Shown here: positions 55,785 through 64,000 of the stretch, in pieces
How positions within the stretch are numbered: the first letter of the stretch is position 1
Layout of the letters: every line of letters begins with the position of its first letter
DNA from: Microbacterium sp. Au-Mic1
GTDB lineage: Bacteria > Actinomycetota > Actinomycetes > Actinomycetales > Microbacteriaceae
Length of the DNA: 64,000 bases
Reading direction: 5' to 3'
Assembly: GCF_021341785.1 (NCBI RefSeq)
Contig: NZ_JAJTTF010000004.1
Location: forward strand, 186,001 to 250,000
Made by a program: the position numbers and the translations under genes
Notes under the pieces: model-generated
The model's database searches: none
What the model saw: the letters and a program-made list of their open reading frames with translations, nothing else
Told to the model about the DNA's origin: nothing

Positions 55785-56993
55785 TCAGGCGCGGAGCAGC
55801 CGCTCCAGATGCATGCCAACATCGTCGGTCTCGATGAGGAACCCGTCGTGGCCGAAGTCGCTGGCGAGCACGACAGCCTCGTTGCCATCCAGCGTGTGCG
55901 GGATGCCCCGGGCGATGCGGTGCTGGCCGTCCACGGGGAACAGCCGGTCGGTGTCGATGCCGAGCACGAGCGCGGTGGCGGTCACCCGCTTCAGGGCGTC
56001 CTCGACGCCGCCGCGGTCGCGGCCGATGTCGTGCGAGTTCATCGCCTCCACGAGCGTCAGGTAGCTGTTCGCGTCGAAGCGGCGGGTGAACTTGTTGCCG
56101 TGGAAGTCGAGGTAGCTCTCCACCGCGTAGCGACCGCCCTGGCCGAGCGGAGACACGTCGGACTGCCAGGAGCGCTGGAACCGCTGGTTCAGCTCGATCG
56201 GGCTGCGGTAGTTCAGCAGAGCCATCCGCCGCGCGAGGGCGAGGCCGCGGTGCGGACCCTCACCGACGGGTGCGTCGTAGTACTCGCCGCCCGCGAAGCG
56301 CGGATCCATCCGGACCGTCTCCAGCTGCACGAAGTTCAGCGCGAGCTGGTCGGCGGTGGTCACCGGGGGAGAGGACAGGATCGCGAGCCGCTCGACGCGC
56401 TCGGGGTGTCCGACAGCCCATTCCAGGGCGTGCATGCCGCCCATGGATCCGCCGATCACCGCACCCCAGCGTGCGATGCCGAGCACATCCGCGAGCAGCA
56501 CCTGGGCGGCGACCTGGTCGCGGATGGTGAGGTACGGGAAGCGCGAGGCCCACTCGTAGCCGTCCGGCGCGATGCTCGCGGGACCGGTGGATCCCTGGCA
56601 CCCACCCAGCATGTTCGGGGCGATCACGAACCACTTCTCGGTGTCGATCGCGCAGCCCGGGCCGACGATCTCGCCCCACCAGCCGCTGGTCGCGTGTCCG
56701 CGGCCCGCCTCGCCGACGACGTGGCTGTCTCCGGTGAGCGCGTGCAGGATGAGGATCGCGTTGTCGCGCGCCTCGTTCAGCGTCCCCCAGGACTCGTACG
56801 CGAGCCGGATCAGCGGCAGCTCGCCACCGCCCTCGGTGCGGAACGGCCCGAACGCCTCGAACCGGCGATCGCCGGCCGGATCCCCGTCCCGCCAGGCGCC
56901 CGTGGACGGCGGGCGGGCGCGCAGCAGGCGGGCGTCCGCCTCCGACACGCGCGCCGAGGGCACCGTGTCCTCCGAGGTCGTCTGCCAGTCCAT
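55785..56993 (-). CDS. metX: Homoserine O-acetyltransferase
   Basis: A 402-residue alpha/beta-hydrolase from ATG 56991-56993. The nucleophile is S183 in IGGSMGGMHALEW; the other triad members are in IDTDRLFP and the terminal DFGHDGFLIE. LHALTGDSHVVG and NMLGGCQGSTGPASI are family segments. It makes O-acetylhomoserine for methionine synthesis. In related genomes metY lies directly upstream; here a gene and two repeat elements separate them. Confidence 0.96.
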   Translation of the reverse strand: MDWQTTSEDTVPSARVSEADARLLRARPPSTGAWRDGDPAGDRRFEAFGPFRTEGGGELPLIRLAYESWGTLNEARDNAILILHALTGDSHVVGEAGRGHATSGWWGEIVGPGCAIDTEKWFVIAPNMLGGCQGSTGPASIAPDGYEWASRFPYLTIRDQVAAQVLLADVLGIARWGAVIGGSMGGMHALEWAVGHPERVERLAILSSPPVTTADQLALNFVQLETVRMDPRFAGGEYYDAPVGEGPHRGLALARRMALLNYRSPIELNQRFQRSWQSDVSPLGQGGRYAVESYLDFHGNKFTRRFDANSYLTLVEAMNSHDIGRDRGGVEDALKRVTATALVLGIDTDRLFPVDGQHRIARGIPHTLDGNEAVVLASDFGHDGFLIETDDVGMHLERLLRA

Positions 56994-57086
56994 GGGTCCA
57001 TTCTCCCGGGTGCGGGCGGGTGGGCGCCGAAGGTTACGGATCGGGGCGCGGCGGCGGGCCCGTTGCGGGTTGCCGCTCTCCTGTCG

Positions 57087-57166
57087 CCGAGACCCCCACA
57101 TGCCGCCGAGACCCCCACCAGGATGTGTCATCCCGTGGGGGTATCGACGCTACGTGGGGGTCTCGG
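57087..57166. repeat. Palindromic repeat element, copy A
   Basis: An 80-bp structure of four related 12-13-mers. Two direct copies of CCGAGACCCCCAC (57087-57099, 57106-57118) are followed by two inverse ones, GTGGGGGTATCG (57135-57146) and GTGGGGGTCTCGG (57154-57166). The outer pair match exactly. The centre GGATGTGTCATCC is itself a dyad. A related element lies at 58401. It looks like a dispersed intergenic repeat. Confidence 0.7.
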
Positions 57167-57255
57167 TGCAGGTGCGTGCGGCGAGGCTGCCGGCGTGCCG
57201 ACACTGAAGGGGCCGTGCTGCGTGGACACCTGCACTGTGCAGGGCGGCGTGAGCG

Positions 57256-58287
57256 TCAGGTCGGTGGGTGGACCCCGAAGGTATGCAGCCGAGCGCCGAG
57301 AGTGTCGGAGGTGCGGATGTGCGGGGAACCCCATCGCACCGTGCGCCATCCCGTGACGCCGCGGACGATGTCCTCCCTGTCCTTCTCGGCGAGCACGATC
57401 TCCTCGATCTCCCGACCGCCTCGCAGCCGCGGATCCCGGTACTTGCCCTGGCCATCGAACTCGCCGAACGCGTGACAGCGGGGGAAAGCGAAGTCGAGCC
57501 AGAACTCCTCGCCCTCCGGGCCGCGCACCGGTGTCTGCAGGGGCACACGTCGGAAGCCGAGCCGAAGCAGATGAAGTCTGCTGACGCTCTCCCCGGGCAG
57601 CTGCGCACGACCATCGGCGAACCGGATGAGCTCCCGCGCCTTGCGGATTCCGCGGACATGGATCCGACCGGTGCGTTCGCCCATTCGCGCTCGCCATGCG
57701 GCCGCGAGTTCCGGATCCTGCTCGTGCCGCTGCACAGCCTCACTGCGCAGGGCGGCGTCAGCGGCGGACAGCCCGACTTCGGCCGAGGCGCCGCAGAGCA
57801 GATCAAGGACGGTGCGGTCGACCGTCGTGCACCCGATGCCGTCGACGTTCGTGATCTCCGCCCGATCGACCGCCACATCGTGCAGCATGAGTCGCGCCCG
57901 AGCGCGCGTGTGCCGTGCGCCGAGGACGATGGCATGCACCTGCTCGGGACGCCAACGGTACAACGGCAGCCCATGCAACACCGCTGCCGACGGTCCCCAG
58001 AACACCAGCCCCGGCAAAGGTGCGTTCCGGTGCGCGGCGATCACGTCGAGCAGATGCCGCTCCTCGTTCCACAGCACAGCCCAGTCGTCAGCATGGACAT
58101 AGCGGCCGCGGCGCACCCGGATCAGGCGCTTGGCGGCCTCGAGCGCGCGGAGGTCGCGTTCTGTGTGCCCGGTCGCGATCAGTTCGTGGCGCGAGAGCAG
58201 CAGTGCCCGCGCGCGGGCCGGCGTGAGCCGATCCACGGATCCCAGCAGCGGATGCGCCGCGCGAGCGCCGAGCACGTCGAATGTCAT
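57256..58287 (-). CDS. AbiEi-like/PD-(D/E)XK nuclease-like protein
   Basis: A 343-residue protein. The N-terminal third has AbiEi-like features (SRHELIATGHTERDLRAL, IRVRRGRYVHADDW), common in proteins annotated as type IV antitoxins. The C-terminal domain has DFAFPRCHAFGEFDGQGKY, then KDREDIVRGVTGWRTVRW, a D...E-x-D-G...K pattern typical of DUF559/Vsr-like nucleases. No toxin partner is adjacent. It sits between metY and metX, with palindromic repeats on both sides. Confidence 0.75.
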   Translation of the reverse strand: MTFDVLGARAAHPLLGSVDRLTPARARALLLSRHELIATGHTERDLRALEAAKRLIRVRRGRYVHADDWAVLWNEERHLLDVIAAHRNAPLPGLVFWGPSAAVLHGLPLYRWRPEQVHAIVLGARHTRARARLMLHDVAVDRAEITNVDGIGCTTVDRTVLDLLCGASAEVGLSAADAALRSEAVQRHEQDPELAAAWRARMGERTGRIHVRGIRKARELIRFADGRAQLPGESVSRLHLLRLGFRRVPLQTPVRGPEGEEFWLDFAFPRCHAFGEFDGQGKYRDPRLRGGREIEEIVLAEKDREDIVRGVTGWRTVRWGSPHIRTSDTLGARLHTFGVHPPT

Positions 58288-58400
58288 CCCGCCAGCGTGC
58301 CCGCATCGCTGTCATCGTGCGGCGCTCCGCCGTGATCGGTGCACTTTTCTCGCGAGTCACATGCCTGTGCGGACCCGGACCGCTGCGCCCCGTTCCCACG

Positions 58401-58478
58401 CCGATACCCCCACGCACCATCCAGACCCCCCGGGAATACATCGTCCCGTGGGGTATCGGCGGCAGATGGGGGTTTCGG
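58401..58478. repeat. Palindromic repeat element, copy B
   Basis: A 78-bp element with the same plan as copy A: CCGATACCCCCAC (58401-58413), a second C-rich unit from about 58421, CGTGGGGTATCGG (near 58448-58459) and ATGGGGGTTTCGG (58466-58478). Sequence identity with copy A is clear in the C/G-rich arms and in TCCCGTGGGG, less so in the loops. Confidence 0.65.
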
Positions 58479-58522
58479 CGGAGATGGGCGGAGGGGAGCG
58501 AGGAGGACGTGCCCGGATGAAC

Positions 58523-58560
58523 GGAACCGCCCCCGGATCGCGTGATCCGGGGGCGGTTTC
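58523..58560 (-). terminator. metY terminator
   Basis: GGAACCGCCCCCGGATC (58523-58539) pairs with GATCCGGGGGCGGTTTC (58544-58560), a 17-bp stem with one wobble and a 4-nt loop, 36 nt past the metY stop. Confidence 0.8.
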
Positions 58561-58596
58561 GTCTCTTGAGCCCTTCGATAGGAGCAGGGCCCGGCG

Positions 58597-59919
58597 TCAG
58601 GCGCGGGCGGCCTCGGAGACCTTGCGCGCGGCAGCGAGGGCCGCATCGAGGTCGGCCTTGAGGTCCTCGATGTTCTCGAGGCCCACGGACAGGCGGACCA
58701 GGCCCGGGGTGACACCCGCGGTGAGCTGCTGCTCGGGCGTGAGCTGCGCGTGCGTGGTGGAGGCCGGGTGGATCACCAGCGAGCGGACGTCGCCGATGTT
58801 CGCGAGGTGGCTGAACAGGGTGAGGCTGTTCACGAACTCGCGGCCGGCGTCCACGCCGCCCTTCAGCTCGAACGAGAGCACCGCGCCGACGCCCTTGGGG
58901 GCGTAGGTGTTCGCGGCGGCGTACCACGGCGAGGTCGGCAGGCCCGAGTAGTTCACGCTGGCGACGTCGTCGCGGCCGTCCAGCCACTCCGCGATCTCCT
59001 GCGCGTTCTGCACGTGGCGCTCGATGCGCAGCGACAGCGTCTCGATGCCCTGGATGAGGTTCCAGGCGCTCTGCGGTGCGATTGCGGATCCGAGGTCGCG
59101 CAGCAGCTGCACGCGGGCCTTGATGATGTAGGCCAGGCCGTCGCCGACCGCCGCGGTGTAGCTGGCGCCGTGGTAGGAGGGGTCGGGCTCGGTGAGACCG
59201 GGGAACTTGTCCACGTTCTGCGACCACGCGAACTTGCCGCCGTCGATGATCGCGCCGCCGATGGTGGTGCCATGGCCGCCGAGGAACTTGGTGACCGAGT
59301 GGATGACGATGTCGGCGCCGTGCTCGAACGGGCGGATCAGGTAGGGGGTCGCGATCGTGTTGTCCACGATGAGCGGCACGCCCGCCTCGTGCGCGGCGTC
59401 GGCGACGCCCTTGATGTCGAGGACGTTGATCTGCGGGTTGCCGATGGTCTCCGCGAAGAACAGCTTGGTGTTCGGGCGGACCGCGCGGCGCCACTCCTCG
59501 ATGTCGTCCTGGTTCTCGACGAAGGTGACGTCGATGCCGAGCTTGGCGAGCGTGTACTTGAAGAGGTTGTAGGTGCCGCCGTAGATCGAGGAGCTCGAGA
59601 CGAAGTGGTCGCCGGCCTGGGCGATGTTGAGAATCGCGAAGGTGGACGCGGCCTGGCCCGAGGAGAGCACGAGCGCGCCGGTGCCGCCCTCGAGAGCGGC
59701 GAGACGCTGCTCGAGCACATCCTGGGTCGGGTTCTGGATGCGGGTGTAGATGTTGCCGAACTCGGCCAGAGCGAACAGGTTCGCCGCGTGGTCGGCGTTG
59801 TCGAACACGTACGAGGTGGTCTGGTAGATCGGCGTGGCGCGCGCCTTGGTGACGGGATCCGGGGCGGCACCGGAGTGGATCTGCTTGGTCTCGAAGCGCC
59901 AGTTCTCCGCAGCGGTCAT
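58597..59919 (-). CDS. metY: O-acetylhomoserine sulfhydrylase
   Basis: A 440-residue PLP enzyme of the Cys/Met gamma family from ATG 59917-59919, with AGGAGAC upstream. PLP-lysine K211 is in [13 protein letters not shown]; other markers are [20 protein letters not shown] and [19 protein letters not shown] end ([17 protein letters not shown]). It makes homocysteine from O-acetylhomoserine and sulfide. The 5' leader is about 90 nt from a candidate promoter. A longer frame upstream to 60288 is open but not family-like. Confidence 0.96.
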   Translation of the reverse strand: MTAAENWRFETKQIHSGAAPDPVTKARATPIYQTTSYVFDNADHAANLFALAEFGNIYTRIQNPTQDVLEQRLAALEGGTGALVLSSGQAASTFAILNIAQAGDHFVSSSSIYGGTYNLFKYTLAKLGIDVTFVENQDDIEEWRRAVRPNTKLFFAETIGNPQINVLDIKGVADAAHEAGVPLIVDNTIATPYLIRPFEHGADIVIHSVTKFLGGHGTTIGGAIIDGGKFAWSQNVDKFPGLTEPDPSYHGASYTAAVGDGLAYIIKARVQLLRDLGSAIAPQSAWNLIQGIETLSLRIERHVQNAQEIAEWLDGRDDVASVNYSGLPTSPWYAAANTYAPKGVGAVLSFELKGGVDAGREFVNSLTLFSHLANIGDVRSLVIHPASTTHAQLTPEQQLTAGVTPGLVRLSVGLENIEDLKADLDAALAAARKVSEAARA

Positions 59920-60012
59920 GAGTGTCTCCTTCAGGATGAGCGACACCGAACCGCGTCGCAGGGCAGTGGCCGCGGCCTCTCGACGGGTGCGAGGACCGGT
60001 GGCGTTGCATCG

Positions 60013-60039
60013 AGAGTACGAACCCGCCGCCCCTGTCAA
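60013..60039 (-). promoter_or_regulatory. Candidate metY promoter
   Basis: On the minus strand TTGACA (60034-60039) is followed after 15 nt by TACTCT (60013-60018). The spacing is short for a sigma-A promoter, but the -35 is a perfect match. Confidence 0.35.
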
Positions 60040-60155
60040 CAAGACCGCGGAAATGTGACGTAACAGGGATGGGCCGCGTGATCCCGCGGATCCGGGCGCG
60101 ACGTCGACCATGGACGATCGTCGAAGCGCGTCCGGGGATCCCGTAGCGTTGACGC

Positions 60156-60968
60156 ATGGCGAACAGCGCGATGAACGACGGTCTCCACAGCAGCAGACGC
60201 GCGGTGGTGACAGGGGCGAGCACCGGGATCGGCGAGGCGACGGTACGGGCGCTGCGGGCGAGCGGCTGGGATGTCGTCGGCGTCGCACGACGCGAGGACC
60301 GCCTGCAGGCGCTCGCCGCGGAGACCGGATCCACGGCGTATGCGGCCGACCTCACGGATGCGGACCAGATCGCGGGCCTCGCGGAGCACCTGTCCCAGAC
60401 GGGCCCGCTGCATGCGGTCGTGCACGTCGCGGGCGGCGCTCGCGGCACGGAGCGGGTCGAGGACGGATCCGCGGAGAAGTGGCGCTGGATGTTCGAGGCG
60501 AACGTGCTCGCCGTGCAGCAGCTCACCGCGGCCCTGCTGCCGCAGCTCCGCGCCGCTGCCGCAGGCGGCGGACACGCCGACCTGCTGTTCCTCACCTCGA
60601 CCGCGGCCCGCCAGTCGTATCCGGGCGGCTCCGGGTACAACGCGGCGAAGGCGGCGGAGTCGATGATCCCGCAGGTGCTGCGCCAGGAACTCAACGGCGA
60701 GCCGATCCGGGTCACCGAGATCGCGCCGGGTCTCGTGCACACCGAGGAGTTCGCCCTGCGGCGTCTCGGCGGCGATGAGGTCGCCGCGGAAGCCGTCTAC
60801 TCGGGCGTCGAGGCGCCGCTGGTCGCGGCGGACGTGGCCGACCTGATCGCCTACGCCCTGAACGCGCCAGGGCACGTGAACCTCGACCTCGTGGTGATCC
60901 GCCCGGTGGCTCAGGCCGCCGCGCACCTGCTCGCGCGCGGGCCGCTGCGCCCGCGCGGAGAGGACTGA
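60156..60968 (+). CDS. Short-chain dehydrogenase/reductase
   Basis: A 270-residue Rossmann SDR. Cofactor motif TGASTGIG at 19-26, active-site S148 in LLFLTSTAAR, Y161 and K165 in YNAAK. Residues VARRED after beta-2 suggest NADP(H). Substrate unknown; it resembles YdfG-type serine/3-hydroxy acid dehydrogenases. It lies 2 nt before the next gene, in one run with ung. Confidence 0.92.
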   Translation: MANSAMNDGLHSSRRAVVTGASTGIGEATVRALRASGWDVVGVARREDRLQALAAETGSTAYAADLTDADQIAGLAEHLSQTGPLHAVVHVAGGARGTERVEDGSAEKWRWMFEANVLAVQQLTAALLPQLRAAAAGGGHADLLFLTSTAARQSYPGGSGYNAAKAAESMIPQVLRQELNGEPIRVTEIAPGLVHTEEFALRRLGGDEVAAEAVYSGVEAPLVAADVADLIAYALNAPGHVNLDLVVIRPVAQAAAHLLARGPLRPRGED

Positions 60969-60970
60969 CC

Positions 60971-61690
60971 ATGGGCGTGCATCTGGTCGGCGGCGGCTTC
61001 GGTCGTGCCGCTTTCGCACCGTTCACCGCCGAGGCGACGGCGATGGCCGTCGCGGCGGGACGTGAGCGGCCATCCGTCGTAGTCGTGACCGTACGGGAAG
61101 ACGCATCGACGAAGCATGCGGGCGATCTTCTCGACGCGCTCACCGCCGACGGGGCGAAGCCCATCGATGCGACGGTCGTCACCGTCGGGCTGGCGGACCT
61201 CGTGGATCCGGGCGTCTTCGACGGCGTCGACGCGATCGTCATCGGCGGCGGGCTGACCCCGGCCTATCACGCGGCCCTCGAAGCGGGCTACGACGTCATC
61301 CGCACCGCGGTGCAGGGCGGCACGCCGTATCTCGGCTTCTCGGCCGGCGCGATGATCGCCGCCGAGCGCGCGATCCTCGGCGGCTGGCGGATCGGTGAGG
61401 TCGCGATCGCCCCGGAGGAGACCGCGGAGGACCTCGACGAGATCACCGTCGTCCCCGGAATCGGCCTGGTCGACGTATCGATCGACGTGCACGTGGCGCA
61501 GTGGGGCACACTCAGCCGCCTGATCGCCGCCACCGAGGCGGGCGCCATCGAGGGCGGGCTCGGGATCGACGAGAGCACCGTGCTCATCGCCGACGCCGAG
61601 GGCCTGCGGATCGCGGGGGCCGGCAGCGTCTGGCGGGTGTTCCCCGGATCCGACGGCGTGACCGTCTCCAGCGATCGGGCGGCGCTCTGA
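60971..61690 (+). CDS. Peptidase S51/cyanophycinase-like protein
   Basis: A 239-residue class I glutamine-amidotransferase-fold protein. The nucleophile elbow is [11 protein letters not shown], and [15 protein letters not shown] is the oxyanion-side strand, as in S51 peptidases (PepE, cyanophycinase). The catalytic His region was not pinned down. It overlaps ung by 1 nt. Target peptide unknown. Confidence 0.83.
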   Translation: MGVHLVGGGFGRAAFAPFTAEATAMAVAAGRERPSVVVVTVREDASTKHAGDLLDALTADGAKPIDATVVTVGLADLVDPGVFDGVDAIVIGGGLTPAYHAALEAGYDVIRTAVQGGTPYLGFSAGAMIAAERAILGGWRIGEVAIAPEETAEDLDEITVVPGIGLVDVSIDVHVAQWGTLSRLIAATEAGAIEGGLGIDESTVLIADAEGLRIAGAGSVWRVFPGSDGVTVSSDRAAL

Positions 61691-62379
61691 TGCCGAAGAC
61701 GCTCGCCGAGCTCGCAGCGAGCGGCCGGCTCGATGCGGGCTGGGCCGAGGCGCTGGCACCCGTCGCGCCGCTCGTCGCCGAGCTCGGCGATCGGCTGCGT
61801 GCCGAGACGGCCGCCGGCCGCGGCTATCTCCCGGCCGGGCAGAACGTGCTGCGCGCCTTCACCCGCCCGCTGGCCGATGTCAAGGTCCTCATCGTGGGCC
61901 AGGATCCGTATCCCACCCCGGGGCATCCGATCGGCCTGTCGTTCGCCGTGGATCGCGAGGTGCGTCCGCTGCCCCGCAGCCTCGGCAACATCTACCGCGA
62001 GCTGGAGACGGACCTCGGCATCGCGCCCGCCGCACACGGCGATCTCTCGGCGTGGAGCGATCAGGGCGTCATGTTGCTGAACAGGGTGCTCACCGTGCGC
62101 CCCGGAACGCCCGCCTCGCATCGCGGCTGGGGTTGGGAGAAGGTCACCGAGCTCGCCATCCGCGCCCTCGTCGGCCGCGACCTTCCCCTTGTCGCGGTGC
62201 TCTGGGGCCGGGACGCCGAGGGACTGCGGCCCATGCTCGGCACGACCCCGATCGTCGCCTCCGCGCATCCGTCGCCACTGTCGGCGAGCCGCGGGTTCTT
62301 CGGCTCCCGGCCGTTCTCCCGGGTCAACGCGCTGCTCGAGGAGCAGGGCGCCGTCCCCGTCGACTGGAGGATCGCATGA
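61690..62379 (+). CDS. ung: Uracil-DNA glycosylase
   Basis: A 229-residue family 1 UDG from ATG 61690. Motif A is [16 protein letters not shown] with catalytic D72; motif B is HPSPLS with H193. It removes uracil from DNA in base excision repair. It overlaps the next gene by 4 bp (ATGA), so an unusual pairing with an acetyltransferase is present. Confidence 0.97.
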   Translation: MPKTLAELAASGRLDAGWAEALAPVAPLVAELGDRLRAETAAGRGYLPAGQNVLRAFTRPLADVKVLIVGQDPYPTPGHPIGLSFAVDREVRPLPRSLGNIYRELETDLGIAPAAHGDLSAWSDQGVMLLNRVLTVRPGTPASHRGWGWEKVTELAIRALVGRDLPLVAVLWGRDAEGLRPMLGTTPIVASAHPSPLSASRGFFGSRPFSRVNALLEEQGAVPVDWRIA

Positions 62380-62927
62380 GCGACACCCCGCCCGTCCCGC
62401 GGTCCGATGCGGCGGCCCTGCCCGGGCACGGGGCGAGGATCCGCCCGACCGAGGCGGAGGACCTCGCCGCGATCCGCGACATCTACAATCACTACGTGCG
62501 CACGAGCACCGTGACGTTCGACGAGGAGGAGACGGAGCTGGCGGTCTGGGAGCACAAGCTCACGCTCCTCGCGGAGACGGGCCTGCCCTTCCTCGTGGCG
62601 GTGGACGTCGCCGGCACAGTGCTCGGCTTCGCCTACGCCCAGCACTGGCGCGCGAAGTCGGCCTATCGGTTCAGCGCCGAGAACACGATCTACCTGAGTC
62701 CCGACGCCGCGGGTCGCGGGCTCGGCAAGGCGTTGCTGGAGGCCCTGCTGGACGCGTCGGCACGGGCGGGACTGCACGAACTCATCGCGGTCATCGAGCC
62801 CACGGCGGCGGGGGCCTCGATCGCCCTGCACCGCCGCTACGGCTTCGTGGACGCCGGACACCTGAAGGGCGTCGGTGTGAAGTTCGGCCGCACCCTGGAC
62901 GTGCTGTTCCTGCAGAAGTCGCTCTGA
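62376..62927 (+). CDS. GNAT acetyltransferase, phosphinothricin-acetyltransferase-like
   Basis: A 183-residue GNAT with [29 protein letters not shown] and the acetyl-CoA loop [17 protein letters not shown]. The pattern matches the PAT/Bar type (YncA, MnaT) that acetylates phosphinothricin, methionine sulfone and sulfoximine. The natural substrate is probably a methionine derivative. Convergent with the ABC gene, 3 bp apart. Confidence 0.9.
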   Translation: MSDTPPVPRSDAAALPGHGARIRPTEAEDLAAIRDIYNHYVRTSTVTFDEEETELAVWEHKLTLLAETGLPFLVAVDVAGTVLGFAYAQHWRAKSAYRFSAENTIYLSPDAAGRGLGKALLEALLDASARAGLHELIAVIEPTAAGASIALHRRYGFVDAGHLKGVGVKFGRTLDVLFLQKSL

Positions 62928-62930
62928 CGC

Positions 62931-63767
62931 TCAGCGCCCGGGGATGACCGGGATCGCGGCGAGCAGCCGCCTGGTGTAGTCCTGTTCGGGGTGGTGCAGC
63001 ACGTGTGTGGTGCGGCCGTGCTCGACGATGCGGCCGTTCTTCATCACGGCGACGTCGTCGCACAGGTTCTGCACCACGCCGATGTCGTGCGAGACGAGCA
63101 CGAGGGTCATGCCGTCGCTGCTGAGCTCGCGGAGCAGATCGAGGATCTGCGCGCGCACGGTGACGTCCAGCGCCGACAGCGGCTCATCGCCGATGAGGAT
63201 CCGCGGTCGGTGCACGATGGCCCGGGCCAGGGCCACGCGCTGACGCTGGCCCCCGGAGAACTCGTGCGGGTGGCGCGCCGCCGTCTCAGGAGCCAGTCCG
63301 ACGCGGTCGAGCACCTCGGCGACCATGGCACGGTGATCGCCGTCGATGTCGAGCGCGCGCAGCGGCTCCGAGACGATCCGCCCGACCGACTGGCGCGGAT
63401 CCAGCGAGGCGTACGGATCCTGGAACACCAGTCCCGTCTCGCGCCGCAGCCAGTGCAGCGCTCGCGCCGAAGCCGACGCGTCCACCGGCCGTCCGTCGAC
63501 GTGCACAGTGCCGGAGGTCGGGCGATCGAGCCCCAGCAGCAGCCGGATCAGCGTGGACTTGCCGGATCCGGATTCGCCGATGATGCCGAGTGCGCTGCCC
63601 GGGGCGACATCGAGGTCCACATCGTCCAGGGCGACGCTGCGCGCGCGGCGGACGAACGGCTCCTTCCGCGCGGCGAGGTATTCGCGTCGCAGTCCGCGTG
63701 CGCGGATCAGCGGCTCATCGTGTCGAGAGCCCGGCACATCGTCCGGCGCGGAGATCGCGTCGCTCAT
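62931..63767 (-). CDS. Oligopeptide ABC transporter ATP-binding protein (OppF/DppF-like)
   Basis: A 278-residue ATPase from ATG 63765-63767. Walker A GESGSGKST at 64-72, signature SGGQRQ at 171-176, Walker B LIGDEP at 191-196, and QDPYASLDPR typical of the peptide/nickel subfamily. The start overlaps the upstream ATPase stop (ATGA). An ATG seven codons earlier is possible. It would pair with the ATPase at 63764-64000 to power a peptide or nickel importer. Confidence 0.92.
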   Translation of the reverse strand: MSDAISAPDDVPGSRHDEPLIRARGLRREYLAARKEPFVRRARSVALDDVDLDVAPGSALGIIGESGSGKSTLIRLLLGLDRPTSGTVHVDGRPVDASASARALHWLRRETGLVFQDPYASLDPRQSVGRIVSEPLRALDIDGDHRAMVAEVLDRVGLAPETAARHPHEFSGGQRQRVALARAIVHRPRILIGDEPLSALDVTVRAQILDLLRELSSDGMTLVLVSHDIGVVQNLCDDVAVMKNGRIVEHGRTTHVLHHPEQDYTRRLLAAIPVIPGR

Positions 63768-64000
63768 CCGTCCTCCTCTCCGCGCCACAGCGTCGCCGTC
63801 GCGTCGCGCAGCAGCCCCTGCGTGATCGGCGACGCCGGCGCGGTCAGCAGGGTCTCGAGCGGTCCGGACTCGACGACCCGGCCGTCGGCCAGCACGACCG
63901 CGTGCGTGGCGACCTGCGCGAGCACGGCGAGGTCGTGCGTGATGAACACGAGCGACATCCCGTCCGACTCCACGAGCGACAGCAGCAGCGCCAGCACACC
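63764..64000 (-). CDS. Oligopeptide ABC transporter ATP-binding protein (OppD/DppD-like), 5' end missing
   Basis: Only the last ~78 residues are in the window: LALLLSLVESDGMSLVFITH, the D-loop to H-loop region, then VVESGPLETLLTAPASPITQ, as in OppD/DppD. The gene continues past the right edge. It overlaps the partner ATPase by 4 bp. Confidence 0.85.
   Translation of the reverse strand, partial: GVLALLLSLVESDGMSLVFITHDLAVLAQVATHAVVLADGRVVESGPLETLLTAPASPITQGLLRDATATLWRGEEDG

Noticed and set aside
59920..60060. SAM riboswitch upstream of metY
   Set aside because: The 5' leader shows no recognisable SAM-II or SAM-IV core. An ATG at 60010 opens a long frame that overlaps metY without an early stop, so it is not a short leader peptide.

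Overview
The window is high-GC DNA (about 70% by eye) from an actinobacterium, most likely Microbacterium or a close relative in the Microbacteriaceae. Evidence: the MtrA-MtrB-LpqB operon, a WhiB protein, a SigH/RsrA pair, a fused 2-oxoglutarate dehydrogenase (OdhA/Kgd type), an Eis-like acetyltransferase and a GuaB1-type IMPDH relative. No rRNA, tRNA, CRISPR array, phage or transposase was seen. Both edges cut genes: a DUF58 protein on the left and an oligopeptide ABC ATPase on the right.

Layout. 1-5.2 kb: minus-strand chain GPDPase-membrane-domain protein, DUF4129, DUF4350, MoxR, DUF58, joined by 4-bp start/stop overlaps except before DUF58. 5.4-11.2 kb: mtrA-mtrB-lpqB, a ComF-like phosphoribosyltransferase and hpf. 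11.3-15.1 kb: coiled-coil/Gly-rich protein, PadR regulator and DUF222-HNH protein, lying between hpf and secA (15.4-18.2 kb). 18.3-28.2 kb: nucleobase/carbamoyl island. It has a GuaD-like deaminase and NCS1 permease; then DUF1116 (AllG-like), FdrA (AllF-like), an ankyrin protein, a CodB-like permease and DUF2877 (AllH-like); and, divergently, carbamate kinase and a GntR/FCD regulator. 28.2-35.9 kb: alaA, a CpaE-like/SAF pair, HTH protein, Rv3235-like protein, pdtaS, whiB, a small membrane protein and bcp. 35.9-42 kb: rsgA-aroA, sigH-rsrA, Eis-like GNAT, APC permease. 42-51 kb: odhA, guaB1, two CNNM/CorC-type proteins behind a possible leader ORF, an OYE. 51-55.8 kb: nnrD, DUF2029-type membrane protein, thiamine-binding protein, MFS, Nudix. 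55.8-60 kb: metX and metY separated by a nuclease-like gene flanked by two related palindromic repeats. 60-64 kb: SDR, S51 peptidase-like, ung, GNAT, and two oligopeptide ABC ATPases.

How it fits together. From mtrA to whiB the order resembles the Mycobacterium tuberculosis Rv3246c-Rv3219 neighbourhood, with rearrangements and two apparent insertions (the hpf-secA block and the carbamoyl island). FdrA/DUF1116/DUF2877 match the three subunits of the E. coli oxamate carbamoyltransferase (AllFGH). With carbamate kinase they could turn a carbamoylated nucleobase breakdown product into carbamoyl phosphate and then ATP, but no allantoin-pathway enzyme lies nearby, so the true substrate is open. The other main candidates for something new are the short Asp/Pro-rich ORF (47502-47573) overlapping the start of a CNNM/CorC gene, and the repeat-flanked gene between metX and metY.
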